Positions 54,517 through 62,947 of a DNA stretch of 64,000 nucleotides are shown here, in pieces. The notes under the pieces were generated by a model. It searched no databases. It was not told where the DNA came from and saw nothing but the letters and a program-made list of their open reading frames with translations. Each line of letters opens with the position of its first letter. Within the stretch, counting starts at the first letter, position 1. The DNA comes from an uncultured Bacteroidia bacterium (GTDB lineage: Bacteria > Bacteroidota > Bacteroidia > Bacteroidales > Prolixibacteraceae): positions 30,873 through 94,872 of the forward strand of contig CAIVCR010000012.1 in assembly GCA_903904515.1 (NCBI GenBank), written 5' to 3'. Both the position numbers and the translations under genes were made by a program.

Positions 54517-56349
54517 TTAGTTTTTAGGACAACCGGTAATTTTGTAAGTATAACAATCCAATAAATTGCAAACCGTACAATCCTCAAAAGTGATGATATA
54601 GCGGATACAAAAGTTTACCGTCGCATTACAACAGCTAACCAAAGGGGGTATGTTCAATGAAAATTTTATTGGAATCCCATTGCTGATATCGACATTCCCA
54701 AGAGCGTCGAGCTGCGCTGTATGTCCAGCTGTAACGCCACCAGAGAAATTAGTGTTCGTTGTGGTAGCCGTACTGAAATTACCAAATGTGTTACTCGATT
54801 TATTGCATACCAGACAATTATCATCATCTGCCTTCATGTCAAAATAGACCAGATCTGCCTTAATCCGTTTAACTTTCTTTGGTCCGGCCGTAAGATTAAC
54901 ACCAAATCCTAAACTTCCATTCCCGTTGTTTTTTATTTCACCGGACAACGCTGCAGAAATATGTATATCATCGCAGGCACTGCAAGGGCACTGCGGATAT
55001 TTAAGACTGTCAATTTCGTTTCTGGCATTTCGGTTGGCTTTATCTTTTAAGGCATCGTCAACTAAACCATAATAAGTAAATTGAACCGGAGTGTTCGTTG
55101 TGGTTAAGAAATCAAACTGGAAATTGTGAATCGAATTTGGAGCGAGTGATGCCGGTGTGGAGATCGATGCAGGAGTTGGGCTGATATTTGTTATTGTTCC
55201 GGAACTCGATTCCAGTATATCATTCATCGTCAAAGCCCCATTGTAGGATCCTGACTTCATACGGATATTGTTCCGAAGATTCAATCCTGTTCCCGGGTTA
55301 GGATTCACCGGATAACCGGCAAAAGACTGAATATCATTTAAAAGAATATTATTTACGCTTCCTGTCAGGTTGCTGTAATGGGCAAATATGTGATATTTAA
55401 ACTGTCCGTTTTCTTTCCGGAGACAAACGGCTGAATCAAGTTTAAATTCAGCATTGGCACCACCCATCATCATTTGAGGTGACGGCGGATTGTCATTATT
55501 TGTATTCGGATTATCTGCCATTTTAAAAGCAAATAGTTCACTTGTACCTTTATTGCTGCCGACAGCTTTGCCTTCCCTGTTTAATGCCTGCACATTCCAC
55601 ACAAAATCGCAAAGATAGGGTGGCCTGCAAGGCCCGGTAATCAGATTGCTTACAACTACCTGGGTAAGATTGTCAACATCTTTGGTGAAAATTGGTTGAT
55701 TAGCTTTCAAAGCCTGGGTTCCGGTCTGACCCTGCATGAGCTGCCAAACCGACAATCTGTAGGTCACCGGCTGCTGTGGCCGGGGGACTAACGGTGTCCA
55801 GCGAAAACTCACCGGCATTTTAGCATCTGCCGCACTTAACTTAGTGCCATTAGCCGGGCTGATAGGTTGCGGTGGCTGATAAGTCAGATCCTCCTTCCCC
55901 TGGATCGAGAAAGATTTGCATTTCTCTTCGCTTAATGGGACCATACCTGTGGTTCCATAGCCGAAAAACTGAACACAGATTTCATAGTCGCCCGGAGTCA
56001 ACGCACACTCTTTACCCAAAAAGGAGACCGCATTGGTACCACTCCAAACTTTTGTCGGGGTATTGAAATTTGATTGAGGCGCCGATTTACTGTTAAAGGA
56101 TCCACATGCCACTGCACCACCCTTTTTTATTGTGACTAATATCCTGCTCTCCATGACGGAGCCGTCGATCCTGCCATTCTGCCCCTTGGAGCTGGCACTA
56201 ATTGTCAGCATCGAAGTTCCGGTGCCCCAATTTGCAGTGTTCGCATCAGGACTTGCAGGAAGACTTATATTAATACTTGTGATGGGGTAATTCTGTGCAA
56301 ACATTTGCAGTGAAAGTACCACCAATAGAATTGTGAGAGTTTTTTTCAT
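54517..56349 (-). CDS. Exported Ig/TANFOR-like protein with C-terminal Cys-rich domain
   Basis: First gene of the surface operon, 610 residues, with a signal peptide (LTILLVVLSLQMFAQ). Residues 20-150 form a beta domain like that of the 302-residue protein. Residues 160-280 form the FRWTPLVPRPQQPVTYRLSV / VWNVQALNREGKAVG fibronectin-like unit. After a linker and a central domain (300-435), residues 454-606 form a Cys-rich domain (CPCSACDD, DNCLVCN, VSCCNATVNFC, CTVCNLLDC) homologous to residues 1123-1297 of the 1415-residue protein. No sorting or anchor sequence is evident at the end (TGCPKN). I infer that it is a structural partner of the giant protein. Confidence 0.78.
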   Translation of the reverse strand: MKKTLTILLVVLSLQMFAQNYPITSINISLPASPDANTANWGTGTSMLTISASSKGQNGRIDGSVMESRILVTIKKGGAVACGSFNSKSAPQSNFNTPTKVWSGTNAVSFLGKECALTPGDYEICVQFFGYGTTGMVPLSEEKCKSFSIQGKEDLTYQPPQPISPANGTKLSAADAKMPVSFRWTPLVPRPQQPVTYRLSVWQLMQGQTGTQALKANQPIFTKDVDNLTQVVVSNLITGPCRPPYLCDFVWNVQALNREGKAVGSNKGTSELFAFKMADNPNTNNDNPPSPQMMMGGANAEFKLDSAVCLRKENGQFKYHIFAHYSNLTGSVNNILLNDIQSFAGYPVNPNPGTGLNLRNNIRMKSGSYNGALTMNDILESSSGTITNISPTPASISTPASLAPNSIHNFQFDFLTTTNTPVQFTYYGLVDDALKDKANRNARNEIDSLKYPQCPCSACDDIHISAALSGEIKNNGNGSLGFGVNLTAGPKKVKRIKADLVYFDMKADDDNCLVCNKSSNTFGNFSTATTTNTNFSGGVTAGHTAQLDALGNVDISNGIPIKFSLNIPPLVSCCNATVNFCIRYIITFEDCTVCNLLDCYTYKITGCPKN

Positions 56350-56714
56350 TGTTTGCTACTTTAGGAATTTTTAAGATTATATAGATGTTGGCTTCAAGGA
56401 GAAAATGTTACTTAGACAGCTTCTAAATAATGTAAACAAACTTTACCCGATTTAGTTTTTCAATCGATGTTTTAAATTACTAAATATTATTATCATATTT
56501 TTCTAATACTTAATTAAATTAAATTTTACACATTGATATTGAATATTTTAATAATAATATTATCAGCAATTTATGATACATTAAAAATAGCACATTACTA
56601 ATTTTTTAACATTTCAAACCTTAATTCAATATAATCATAATATATTTTAGATTTCTCAAGGCATAACAGGACATTCCGCAGGTGATGCAGAAATGGTGAA
56701 CCAGGATAACTGAA
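56350..56714. other. AT-rich intergenic region upstream of the surface operon
   Basis: 365 bp, very AT-rich from 56455 to 56650. I see no perfect TAnnTTTG for the operon; AAAGTTTG on the minus strand at 56437-56444 is a partial match. No gene, hairpin terminator or repeat is recognised. Confidence 0.4.
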
Positions 56715-59039
56715 TTATTCCTTGGAGTCGGAAATTTTAAGTTTGGCAAATTTTAGCAGGAGATTTTTTTCACCTGCATTAGGGAAGAACACTCGCGCCT
56801 TAAGGTCAGGCAATTTTCCTTCAACATTTAAGACCTTACCTCTGCCGAACCGTTCATGTTCCACCATCATCCCAATGGTTATGGATTCCGGATTATCGCC
56901 CTGAAAAGGCTGACCGGAGCCTGAGGGCAAAACACTCTTTGCGATTTGAAGGCGCTGACCCGGCAATTCTGTTTTGCGTGGTGTCTGGAAAATATCCTCT
57001 TCCCGCTGAAGATGCCGGTTATTCTTATCTTTATTGATCTCCTGGTTTCGAAATTGCGGAAACATCCGGCTATTTTGGATGTCTAGATACTGGTGATCAA
57101 TCTCTCCGATAAAGCGGCTTGGATTGCAGAATTCAGCTTTACCCCACCGGAATCGTTGTTGTGCAAACGACAGCCAGGCCTGGTTTTCGGAACGGGTTAA
57201 TGCGACATAAAACAGCCTCCTCTCCTCTTCCAGTTCAGACAAGGTAAGTGTCCCGGAGAAGCCGGATGGAAAAAGGTTTTCTTCAAGGCCTACAATAAAA
57301 ACATTCTTAAACTCGAGCCCTTTGGACGAGTGAACCGTCATAAGGGTTACTTTGTCGGCATTTGTGTCCTTGTCGGTATCCTGGTCGGTCAGAAGTGCGA
57401 CGTCCTCCATAAATACCTGTAATCCACTGGGACGACCCTCCTCAATGGCTGTAAGGGAGAAATCCTGGATTGCATTTAGCAATTCCTGGGTATTTTCGTA
57501 ACGACTAAGATTTTCGGGTGATTTATCCTGATACAATTCAGTCAGAATTCCCGATTCAGAGGCAATTTTATTAGCCATTTCATAAGCATCTGTGGTGGCA
57601 AACTGCTCTGTAAATTTGTTGATCAGCTGCGTAAAAGCACTGATTTTCCGGATAACACCGGCATTCAACCCGGCAAGCAACATTCTTTCCGGGTAATTGG
57701 CAACTTCAAAAATACTTGTTCCAGAAGCGGCAGCAGCCTCTTCAAGCCGGTTAAGGGTAGTTGATCCAATCCCCCGTGCAGGATAGTTAATGATTCGTTT
57801 GAATGATTCATCATCCAGCGGATTAATGATTAACCGAAAATAGGAGAGAATATCTTTAATCTCCTTACGTTGGTAAAACGATAATCCACCATAAATTTTA
57901 TAGGGAATATTTCTCTTGCGCAGAATCTCCTCAAAGACGCGCGATTGGGCATTTGTACGATAAAGAATGGCAAAATCAGAATAGTCTTCCCGCTCTTTCA
58001 TCCGGTGATCAAATATTTCGTTTGCGACCAGATAGCCCTCCTCGTGTTCGTTCATCGCCGTTAGAACCTTAATCCGGTTTCCAACAGCATTTTCACTGAA
58101 AACGGTTTTTTGCAACTGATGTTTATTTTTTGCGATCAGGCTGTTGGCAGCATCTACGATAATCTGTGTCGAGCGGTAATTTTGTTCCAGTTTATAGGTG
58201 TTGTAACCCGGATAGTCATTTTTAAAATTGAGGATATTTTCAATGCGGGCCCCCCTGAAGGAGTAGATACTTTGCGCATCATCACCAACAACACAAATAT
58301 TCTGATGGTGTTCAGCAAGTCGTTTAACGATCAGGTATTGCGAAAAATTGGTATCCTGGTACTCATCAACTAAAATATAACGAAACATTTGCTGGTATTT
58401 GGCAAGAATTTCGGGATGATTTTTAAACAGGATGTTGGTCATCAGCAATAAATCATCGAAATCCATTGCACCGGCATTCTTACATCGCTTTGTGTATTCA
58501 AGATAGATTTCGGCGGTCTTAGGGATACGGGCAGCCTGATCAGCCTCCCGTTGCAGCGCATTTTGATGGTATGCCACTGCAGTTATCAGGTTGTTCTTTG
58601 CCGTTGAGATTCTGCCAAGGATAACCCCGGGTTTATAGGTATTATCTTCAAGATTCATGCTTTTGATGATTGATTTAAGCAGACTCTTGGAATCCTGGGT
58701 GTCATAGATGGTAAAGGTGCTTGGATATCCGATTATAGCAGACTCCACACGCAATATCCGGGAAAAAACCGAGTGGAAAGTTCCCATCCACAGGTACCTG
58801 GAAACTGAGTTCCCAACTTCACTTTCAATGCGCGCCTTCATCTCTCTTGCGGCTTTGTTGGTAAAGGTCAGAGCCAGAATTGAGGAGGGTTGAACTCCGT
58901 TTCTTAAAAGGTGTGCAATGCGATAGGTAAGCACCCTGGTTTTTCCGGATCCGGCACCGGCGATCACGAGTGAAGCTCCTTCCGTATTGATAACAGCTTC
59001 ACGTTGTGCGCTGTTCAGACTTTCAAGATAATTTGACAA
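56715..59039 (-). CDS. UvrD/PcrA-type ATP-dependent DNA helicase
   Basis: A superfamily 1A 3'-5' helicase of 774 residues, used in excision repair and in clearing recombination intermediates. Helicase motifs in order: Q-motif LNSAQREAV, motif I VIAGAGSGKTRVL, Ia LALTFTNKAAREMKAR, II ILVDEYQDTN, III VVGDDAQSIYSFRGA, IV LEQNYRSTQ, V VTLMTVHSSKGLEFKNVFIVG and VI EEERRLFYVALTRS. The C-terminal tail includes the usual Tudor-like segment (VEHERFGRGKVLNVEG). The ATG at 59039 is preceded by a -7 element. It stands alone. Confidence 0.96.
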   Translation of the reverse strand: MSNYLESLNSAQREAVINTEGASLVIAGAGSGKTRVLTYRIAHLLRNGVQPSSILALTFTNKAAREMKARIESEVGNSVSRYLWMGTFHSVFSRILRVESAIIGYPSTFTIYDTQDSKSLLKSIIKSMNLEDNTYKPGVILGRISTAKNNLITAVAYHQNALQREADQAARIPKTAEIYLEYTKRCKNAGAMDFDDLLLMTNILFKNHPEILAKYQQMFRYILVDEYQDTNFSQYLIVKRLAEHHQNICVVGDDAQSIYSFRGARIENILNFKNDYPGYNTYKLEQNYRSTQIIVDAANSLIAKNKHQLQKTVFSENAVGNRIKVLTAMNEHEEGYLVANEIFDHRMKEREDYSDFAILYRTNAQSRVFEEILRKRNIPYKIYGGLSFYQRKEIKDILSYFRLIINPLDDESFKRIINYPARGIGSTTLNRLEEAAAASGTSIFEVANYPERMLLAGLNAGVIRKISAFTQLINKFTEQFATTDAYEMANKIASESGILTELYQDKSPENLSRYENTQELLNAIQDFSLTAIEEGRPSGLQVFMEDVALLTDQDTDKDTNADKVTLMTVHSSKGLEFKNVFIVGLEENLFPSGFSGTLTLSELEEERRLFYVALTRSENQAWLSFAQQRFRWGKAEFCNPSRFIGEIDHQYLDIQNSRMFPQFRNQEINKDKNNRHLQREEDIFQTPRKTELPGQRLQIAKSVLPSGSGQPFQGDNPESITIGMMVEHERFGRGKVLNVEGKLPDLKARVFFPNAGEKNLLLKFAKLKISDSKE

Positions 59040-59096
59040 TGCGTTGAATTTTAATTACTTCTGAAATTATAATTCAGGATTAACCACTGAATTGTG

Positions 59097-59104
59097 CAAA
59101 TTTA
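59097..59104 (-). promoter_or_regulatory. -7 element TAAATTTG for the helicase gene
   Basis: A perfect TAnnTTTG match on the minus strand, 58 bp before the helicase ATG. Confidence 0.45.
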
Positions 59105-59140
59105 AACAAATATTCCTATTTCGGTTTGATGGTACAGTGG

Positions 59141-59172
59141 TTTGTATAGACGCACCGCGAAACGTCTCTATA
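59141..59172. repeat. Short GTATAGACG...CGTCTCTATA palindrome
   Basis: An imperfect hairpin, TATAGACG against CGTCTCTATA with CACCGCGAAA between. It resembles the GTAGAGACG...CGTCTCTAC extragenic palindromes seen in many bacterial genomes. Confidence 0.45.
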
Positions 59173-59268
59173 AAATATCAAAAATCGGTAGCCAGTCAAT
59201 AATATAAGTAATGAGAATAAATAATTGTCGTATTTTAGATTCAAAAGGATTATCGGGATTGGAAATAC

Positions 59269-59374
59269 TAAAAATGCCACAATGGCTCTAAGACTCAAAG
59301 CGACACAAAGTATATTTCTTTATATTTCAATACTTTGAGAACCTTAGTGACTTGGTGACTTAGTGGCATTTTTA
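59269..59374. repeat. Long imperfect palindrome, 12-bp perfect ends
   Basis: TAAAAATGCCAC (59269-59280) pairs perfectly with GTGGCATTTTTA (59363-59374). The inner 36-base arms also match imperfectly (CTCAAAGCGACACAAAGTAT against ATACTTTGAGAACCTTAGTG). The internal 8-9 base beat (CTAAG, CAAAG, GTGACTTAGTG) is like the element at 41080-41137. No gene is seen in the 59040-59506 gap. Confidence 0.7.
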
Positions 59375-59466
59375 ATACTTTCTATTTTATTTTGTAACAA
59401 GTTTACAATAATCAAAATACAACATTTTATACTTGCATCTACTTATTTCCCCAAGCTGATACAGAA

Positions 59467-59474
59467 TAATTTTG
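59467..59474 (+). promoter_or_regulatory. -7 element TAATTTTG
   Basis: A perfect TAnnTTTG match 35 bp before the ATG at 59510; it probably drives the CHU_C, DUF493 and DUF6132 genes. Confidence 0.5.
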
Positions 59475-59509
59475 TAATATTGTACATCGTTAACTGCAAT
59501 TGATAATTG

Positions 59510-60814
59510 ATGGAATATGTGAGCATGGTAAGGTGGAGAATAATTTTGTCAGTAATCATACTGTTTTCTGTGGAATTTGTTTCAGGACAATCGCTAACAT
59601 CTACTTCTGCATCATATTCCGAGCAAACATCCTATCCTGTTTTCGCAGGTAAAGACAACATTTATTATTATTGCGGAACCAGCGAACACCAAAGTGGTTC
59701 CTTAACAGCCGCCTCCTCCGGAGGATCGGTGACATTTACCTGGGACAAGTTTACACCCTCATCGGGATCCTTCAGTTTCTATTCAAATGAAACGGGCGTA
59801 ACCTCAGTAATAAACGGGCTGTCCGATGGATGTTACCGGGTTAGCTTCCGGGATAACGGAGTGGATTATCAGCTCAGAGCATGGGTAATGAACAGTTGGA
59901 TCACACCCACACCAACGATCACAGATTCCAATTGCCAGTCTTTCACACTCAATGGAAGTGTCACCGGGGCCAACTACTCATACTCAGATCTATCGACAAA
60001 TCAGCCTGTTCCCGTAAATCCAGGGTACAAATATATTTGGGAAAGCAATACAATTCTAATGGCTACCATCCAGAATCCCGTTATTGTCAATCCCCCTTCA
60101 GTGACTACAATTTACCAGTTTCAGGTAACTGATCGTGCAGGTTGCACGCAGAGTAGCCAGGCAACCTACGAGTCGATAGTTCCCAAAGCACAATTTTCGT
60201 GGAAAACGAGTCAGCCTTCTGAGGCTCAGTTTGTCAACCATGAAGCTCCCCTGGAGGTGGCATTTGTGAATGAATCGGTAAATGCGGATGTCGACAAATA
60301 TGAATGGTTCCTGTTCAAGGAAAAATCGGAGATTCAAAAAGAGGCGGCAGGTGGTGCCAAAGTTGACTCAATTATGGATATGATCTACCTCGAAAACCCA
60401 TCCTACACCTATAATCATACCGGAAGTTACATGGTTAAACTGGTAGCAGCTAAACAAACCACCGGATATACCTGTCGGGATACCTTTTATCTCAAAGATT
60501 ATATTGTTATCGATACTTCGCTTGTTAAAGTGGCACCTGCATTTACGCCCAATGGTGATGGCATAAACGACATTTTAACTATTGTAACCAGATCGCTGGA
60601 ATCTCTTGATTTTCAGGTTTTCAACAGATGGGGTCGGGTTGTTCACCATTACCGTAAGATCGGATTTATTCCGGGCGATTCGAAATTGGCAGCCTGGGAT
60701 GGAAAAATAAACGGCAAACTTGCATCTCCTGGTGTTTATTTTTATGTAGCTGATGCTGAGGGACGGGATGGGAAGCGACGGCGAAAAAAAGGATTTGTCG
60801 AAATGATACATTAA
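59510..60814 (+). CDS. Secreted PKD-containing protein with T9SS type B (CHU_C) sorting domain
   Basis: A 434-residue secreted protein. The signal peptide is WRIILSVIILFSVEFVSGQ. Ig-like beta domains follow (about 25-205), then a PKD-like domain (about 210-330, VAFVNESVNADVDKYEWFLF ... YTYNHTGSYMVKLVAAKQ). The C-terminal gliding-motility-associated CHU_C domain (about 345-434) reads APAFTPNGDGINDILTI, FQVFNRWGRVVHHY, WDGKINGKLASPGVYFYVADAEGRDGKRR. It is exported by the type IX system and retained on or near the cell surface. The ATG at 59510 is used; another at 59525 is possible. The DUF493 gene follows one base after its stop. Confidence 0.88.
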   Translation: MEYVSMVRWRIILSVIILFSVEFVSGQSLTSTSASYSEQTSYPVFAGKDNIYYYCGTSEHQSGSLTAASSGGSVTFTWDKFTPSSGSFSFYSNETGVTSVINGLSDGCYRVSFRDNGVDYQLRAWVMNSWITPTPTITDSNCQSFTLNGSVTGANYSYSDLSTNQPVPVNPGYKYIWESNTILMATIQNPVIVNPPSVTTIYQFQVTDRAGCTQSSQATYESIVPKAQFSWKTSQPSEAQFVNHEAPLEVAFVNESVNADVDKYEWFLFKEKSEIQKEAAGGAKVDSIMDMIYLENPSYTYNHTGSYMVKLVAAKQTTGYTCRDTFYLKDYIVIDTSLVKVAPAFTPNGDGINDILTIVTRSLESLDFQVFNRWGRVVHHYRKIGFIPGDSKLAAWDGKINGKLASPGVYFYVADAEGRDGKRRRKKGFVEMIH

Positions 60815-60815
60815 T

Positions 60816-61085
60816 ATGAAGCAAAATATTGATAAATTCAGGGAGTTGCTGGCTGACAACGAACAATGGCCATTGCTCTATTATTTTAAGTTTATTGTTC
60901 AAAATAATCAGGAAAAACTGAACCAGGTGAAAGGGTTATTTCAAGATCCGGAAACGATAAGCTATAAAACATCACGTGACATTAAATTTATAGGGATGTC
61001 ATGCAAACAATTGATGCCCGACCCCGAATCGATTATTGCCATTTATGAAAAAGCAAGCCTGGTTGATGGACTGATTGCACTTTAG
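60816..61085 (+). CDS. DUF493 (YbeD-like) protein
   Basis: An 89-residue cytoplasmic protein of the DUF493/YbeD family, with an ACT-like alpha/beta fold (LLYYFKFIVQNNQEKLNQVKGLF, SYKTSRDIKFIGMSCKQLMPDPESIIAIYEKASLVDGLIAL). YbeD is implicated in regulating lipoylation in enterics, but the role in Bacteroidota is not known. The start codon is one base after the preceding stop, so it is co-transcribed with the CHU_C gene despite the unrelated function. Confidence 0.88.
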   Translation: MKQNIDKFRELLADNEQWPLLYYFKFIVQNNQEKLNQVKGLFQDPETISYKTSRDIKFIGMSCKQLMPDPESIIAIYEKASLVDGLIAL

Positions 61086-61103
61086 AAACATTGCCTAATT
61101 TCA

Positions 61104-61340
61104 ATGATACACATGATGAAAAATTTTCTGATTAAATATCGCATTAAAATCATATTTACTGTTCTGGGTGCGCTTGGTGGTTTTCTCTATTGGAAATTTG
61201 TCGGATGTTCGTCAGGGACCTGTCCGATAACATCACACTGGTATACCATGGGGAGCTATGGTATCATCATGGGTTATCTCATTGGGGATATGATCACGGG
61301 AAAGCCTAAGAAAAACAATGAGACTGCAGCTGGCAGTTAG
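61104..61340 (+). CDS. DUF6132-like small membrane protein
   Basis: A small membrane protein of up to 78 residues (ATG also at 61113 and 61116) resembling the DUF6132 family. Two hydrophobic helices (KIIFTVLGALGGFLYWKFVG and MGSYGIIMGYLIGDMITG) flank a CSSGTCPIT motif with two Cys, as in other Bacteroidota members. It is often linked to thiosulfate or rhodanese-type sulfur genes in this phylum, though none is nearby here. Its last codons (Ala-Ala-Gly-Ser-stop) come from the repeat that starts at 61326. Confidence 0.78.
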   Translation: MIHMMKNFLIKYRIKIIFTVLGALGGFLYWKFVGCSSGTCPITSHWYTMGSYGIIMGYLIGDMITGKPKKNNETAAGS

Positions 61341-61563
61341 CAACTGGCTATTGGCGGCTGGCTACTGGCAGTTAGCGGCTGGCAAACTACTGGAGAATTT
61401 GAAATATAGCTAATTGAGATCACTTCTACCTGAAAATTTAAAAAACAATTTAAATACCGTTGGCTGCAATAATAGTTGCCAACCGCAAGAAACAAATTGC
61501 AAGCTGCCAACCGCCTGTTGCAAGAAGCCAGAAGCCAGTAGCCAGCCGCCAGCAGCCTGCAGC
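61326..61563. repeat. GGCTGGCTACTGG-type inverted repeat between convergent genes
   Basis: The left arm (61326-61393) is made of CTGGC/TTAGC-type short repeats. The right arm (61480-61560) is their reverse complement in degenerate form. The longest exact match is 18 bp: TGGCGGCTGGCTACTGGC at 61352-61369 against 61534-61551. The left arm supplies the stop codon of the DUF6132-like gene and the right arm ends about 5 bp from the tilS stop. The central 90 bp show nothing. Confidence 0.75.
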
Positions 61564-61567
61564 CCCT

Positions 61568-62893
61568 CTACCTCCCCTGCTCTATCCGCAGTATCGTTTT
61601 AGTTTGTGGTGTGATTTTATACCGGTCATCAAGACGATGTCCGACAATCCAAACGACCTGTTCGCCATTTGCAACGATCCACACCTTCTCTTTCTTCGGA
61701 AGACTAAACTTCTGATCAATAAAAAAATCACTTATCTTTTTAAACCCTTCCATTCCCAGGGGGCGAAAATAATCGCCCTGTTGCCACTTCCTGACCAGCA
61801 ATGGAAATTGAACTTTGTCGCGATCAATACAGGCAACTTCTCTGGCATCAGGAATTTTAAATGAACTTTGCCTGCTGGAAACATCTATTTTGAGGTGAAC
61901 CGGATTTAGCAGCTCCTTCATCTCCTCTTCGAGGTAAAAAAGCTTTCTGTTTTCCGAAAGCAGTGGCGCAAGAATCAATGAATCACGATTATGCACAACC
62001 CGGTGCGTCTGCGAGATAAATTGCTTTCCGGATATTCCATCCAATGCTGAAAGAATGTCGATGACAACATCGCTATTAAATCCATAGGATTTGAGAAATT
62101 CAAAAAGATAGGTTGGGAGCGGATTCAATAACTTCAATTCAGAAATTGAAATCAGATAGTCGCTCCCCTTACGGACGGCAACCCGTTCCCAGGCCTGACC
62201 CACGGCATCGTTAAAAATTTTTGACACATCATCAAGGTAACCCATTGTCCGGATGAGTCCTTCACGAAAGCTCGGATTCAACGTCTCCATAACGGGCAAT
62301 AACGTATGCCTGATTTTATTACGCTGATAGTCGAGGTCCTGATTGGATTTATCTTCACGAAAATCGAGAAAATTTTTACGGCGATAATGTTCAATCTCCG
62401 CGCGGGATGCAAAAAGCAAAGGACGGACAATTTTCCCGTTTACAGGATGCATCCCTGTTAATCCGGTAAGTCCGGTCCCTCTGGCTAAATTCAAAAAGAA
62501 TGTTTCGAGCTGATCATCGCGGTGGTGAGCCACTGCAATCCAGTCGAAGTGATGAGTTGAACGGATGGTTTCAAACCATTGATAACGAAGATCGCGGGCA
62601 GCCATCTCAACCGAAATTTTATTTTCCCTGGCATACTCAGCAGTATCGAAAGCTGTTTTAAAAAGTGGTGCATCATATTTCCTGGCCAGATCTGTAACAA
62701 GCTCTTCATCTGCATCAGACTCAGTATTACGCAACCGGAAATTACAATGAGCAATGGCCATCGAAAAACCACCCTTCTCCAGCAGATCGAGCAAAACGAC
62801 TGAATCGATGCCGCCACTCACCCCAACCAGGATCGTATCGTTCTGATTAAATAGTTGGTTCTCTTGAATATAGTGGATAAATCGCTGAAGCAT
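61568..62893 (-). CDS. tilS: tRNA(Ile)-lysidine synthase
   Basis: TilS, 441 residues, which converts the wobble C of tRNA-Ile(CAU) to lysidine with ATP. The PP-loop is ILVGVSGGIDSVVLLDLL (about residues 21-38). The N-terminal domain continues with AIAHCNFRLR, VAHHRDDQLETFFLNLARGTGLTGLTGM and NKIRHTLLPVMETLNP. The C-terminal TilS domain (about 360-441) has VRKWQQGDYFRPLGMEGFKKISDFFID and WIVGHRLDDRYKI. It is essential in most bacteria. It lies 54 bp downstream of the 4Fe-4S protein gene on the same strand. Confidence 0.96.
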   Translation of the reverse strand: MLQRFIHYIQENQLFNQNDTILVGVSGGIDSVVLLDLLEKGGFSMAIAHCNFRLRNTESDADEELVTDLARKYDAPLFKTAFDTAEYARENKISVEMAARDLRYQWFETIRSTHHFDWIAVAHHRDDQLETFFLNLARGTGLTGLTGMHPVNGKIVRPLLFASRAEIEHYRRKNFLDFREDKSNQDLDYQRNKIRHTLLPVMETLNPSFREGLIRTMGYLDDVSKIFNDAVGQAWERVAVRKGSDYLISISELKLLNPLPTYLFEFLKSYGFNSDVVIDILSALDGISGKQFISQTHRVVHNRDSLILAPLLSENRKLFYLEEEMKELLNPVHLKIDVSSRQSSFKIPDAREVACIDRDKVQFPLLVRKWQQGDYFRPLGMEGFKKISDFFIDQKFSLPKKEKVWIVANGEQVVWIVGHRLDDRYKITPQTKTILRIEQGR

Positions 62894-62947
62894 TGCCCGT
62901 TAAATTATGGCTAAAGATATTAAAAGGTTTCGTGAAAATCAAAAAAA

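Noticed and set aside
56604..56714. In-frame open stretch of 36 codons after the helicase stop
   Set aside because: The helicase already has a normal C-terminus, and the stretch has no recognisable motif; it is likely chance.
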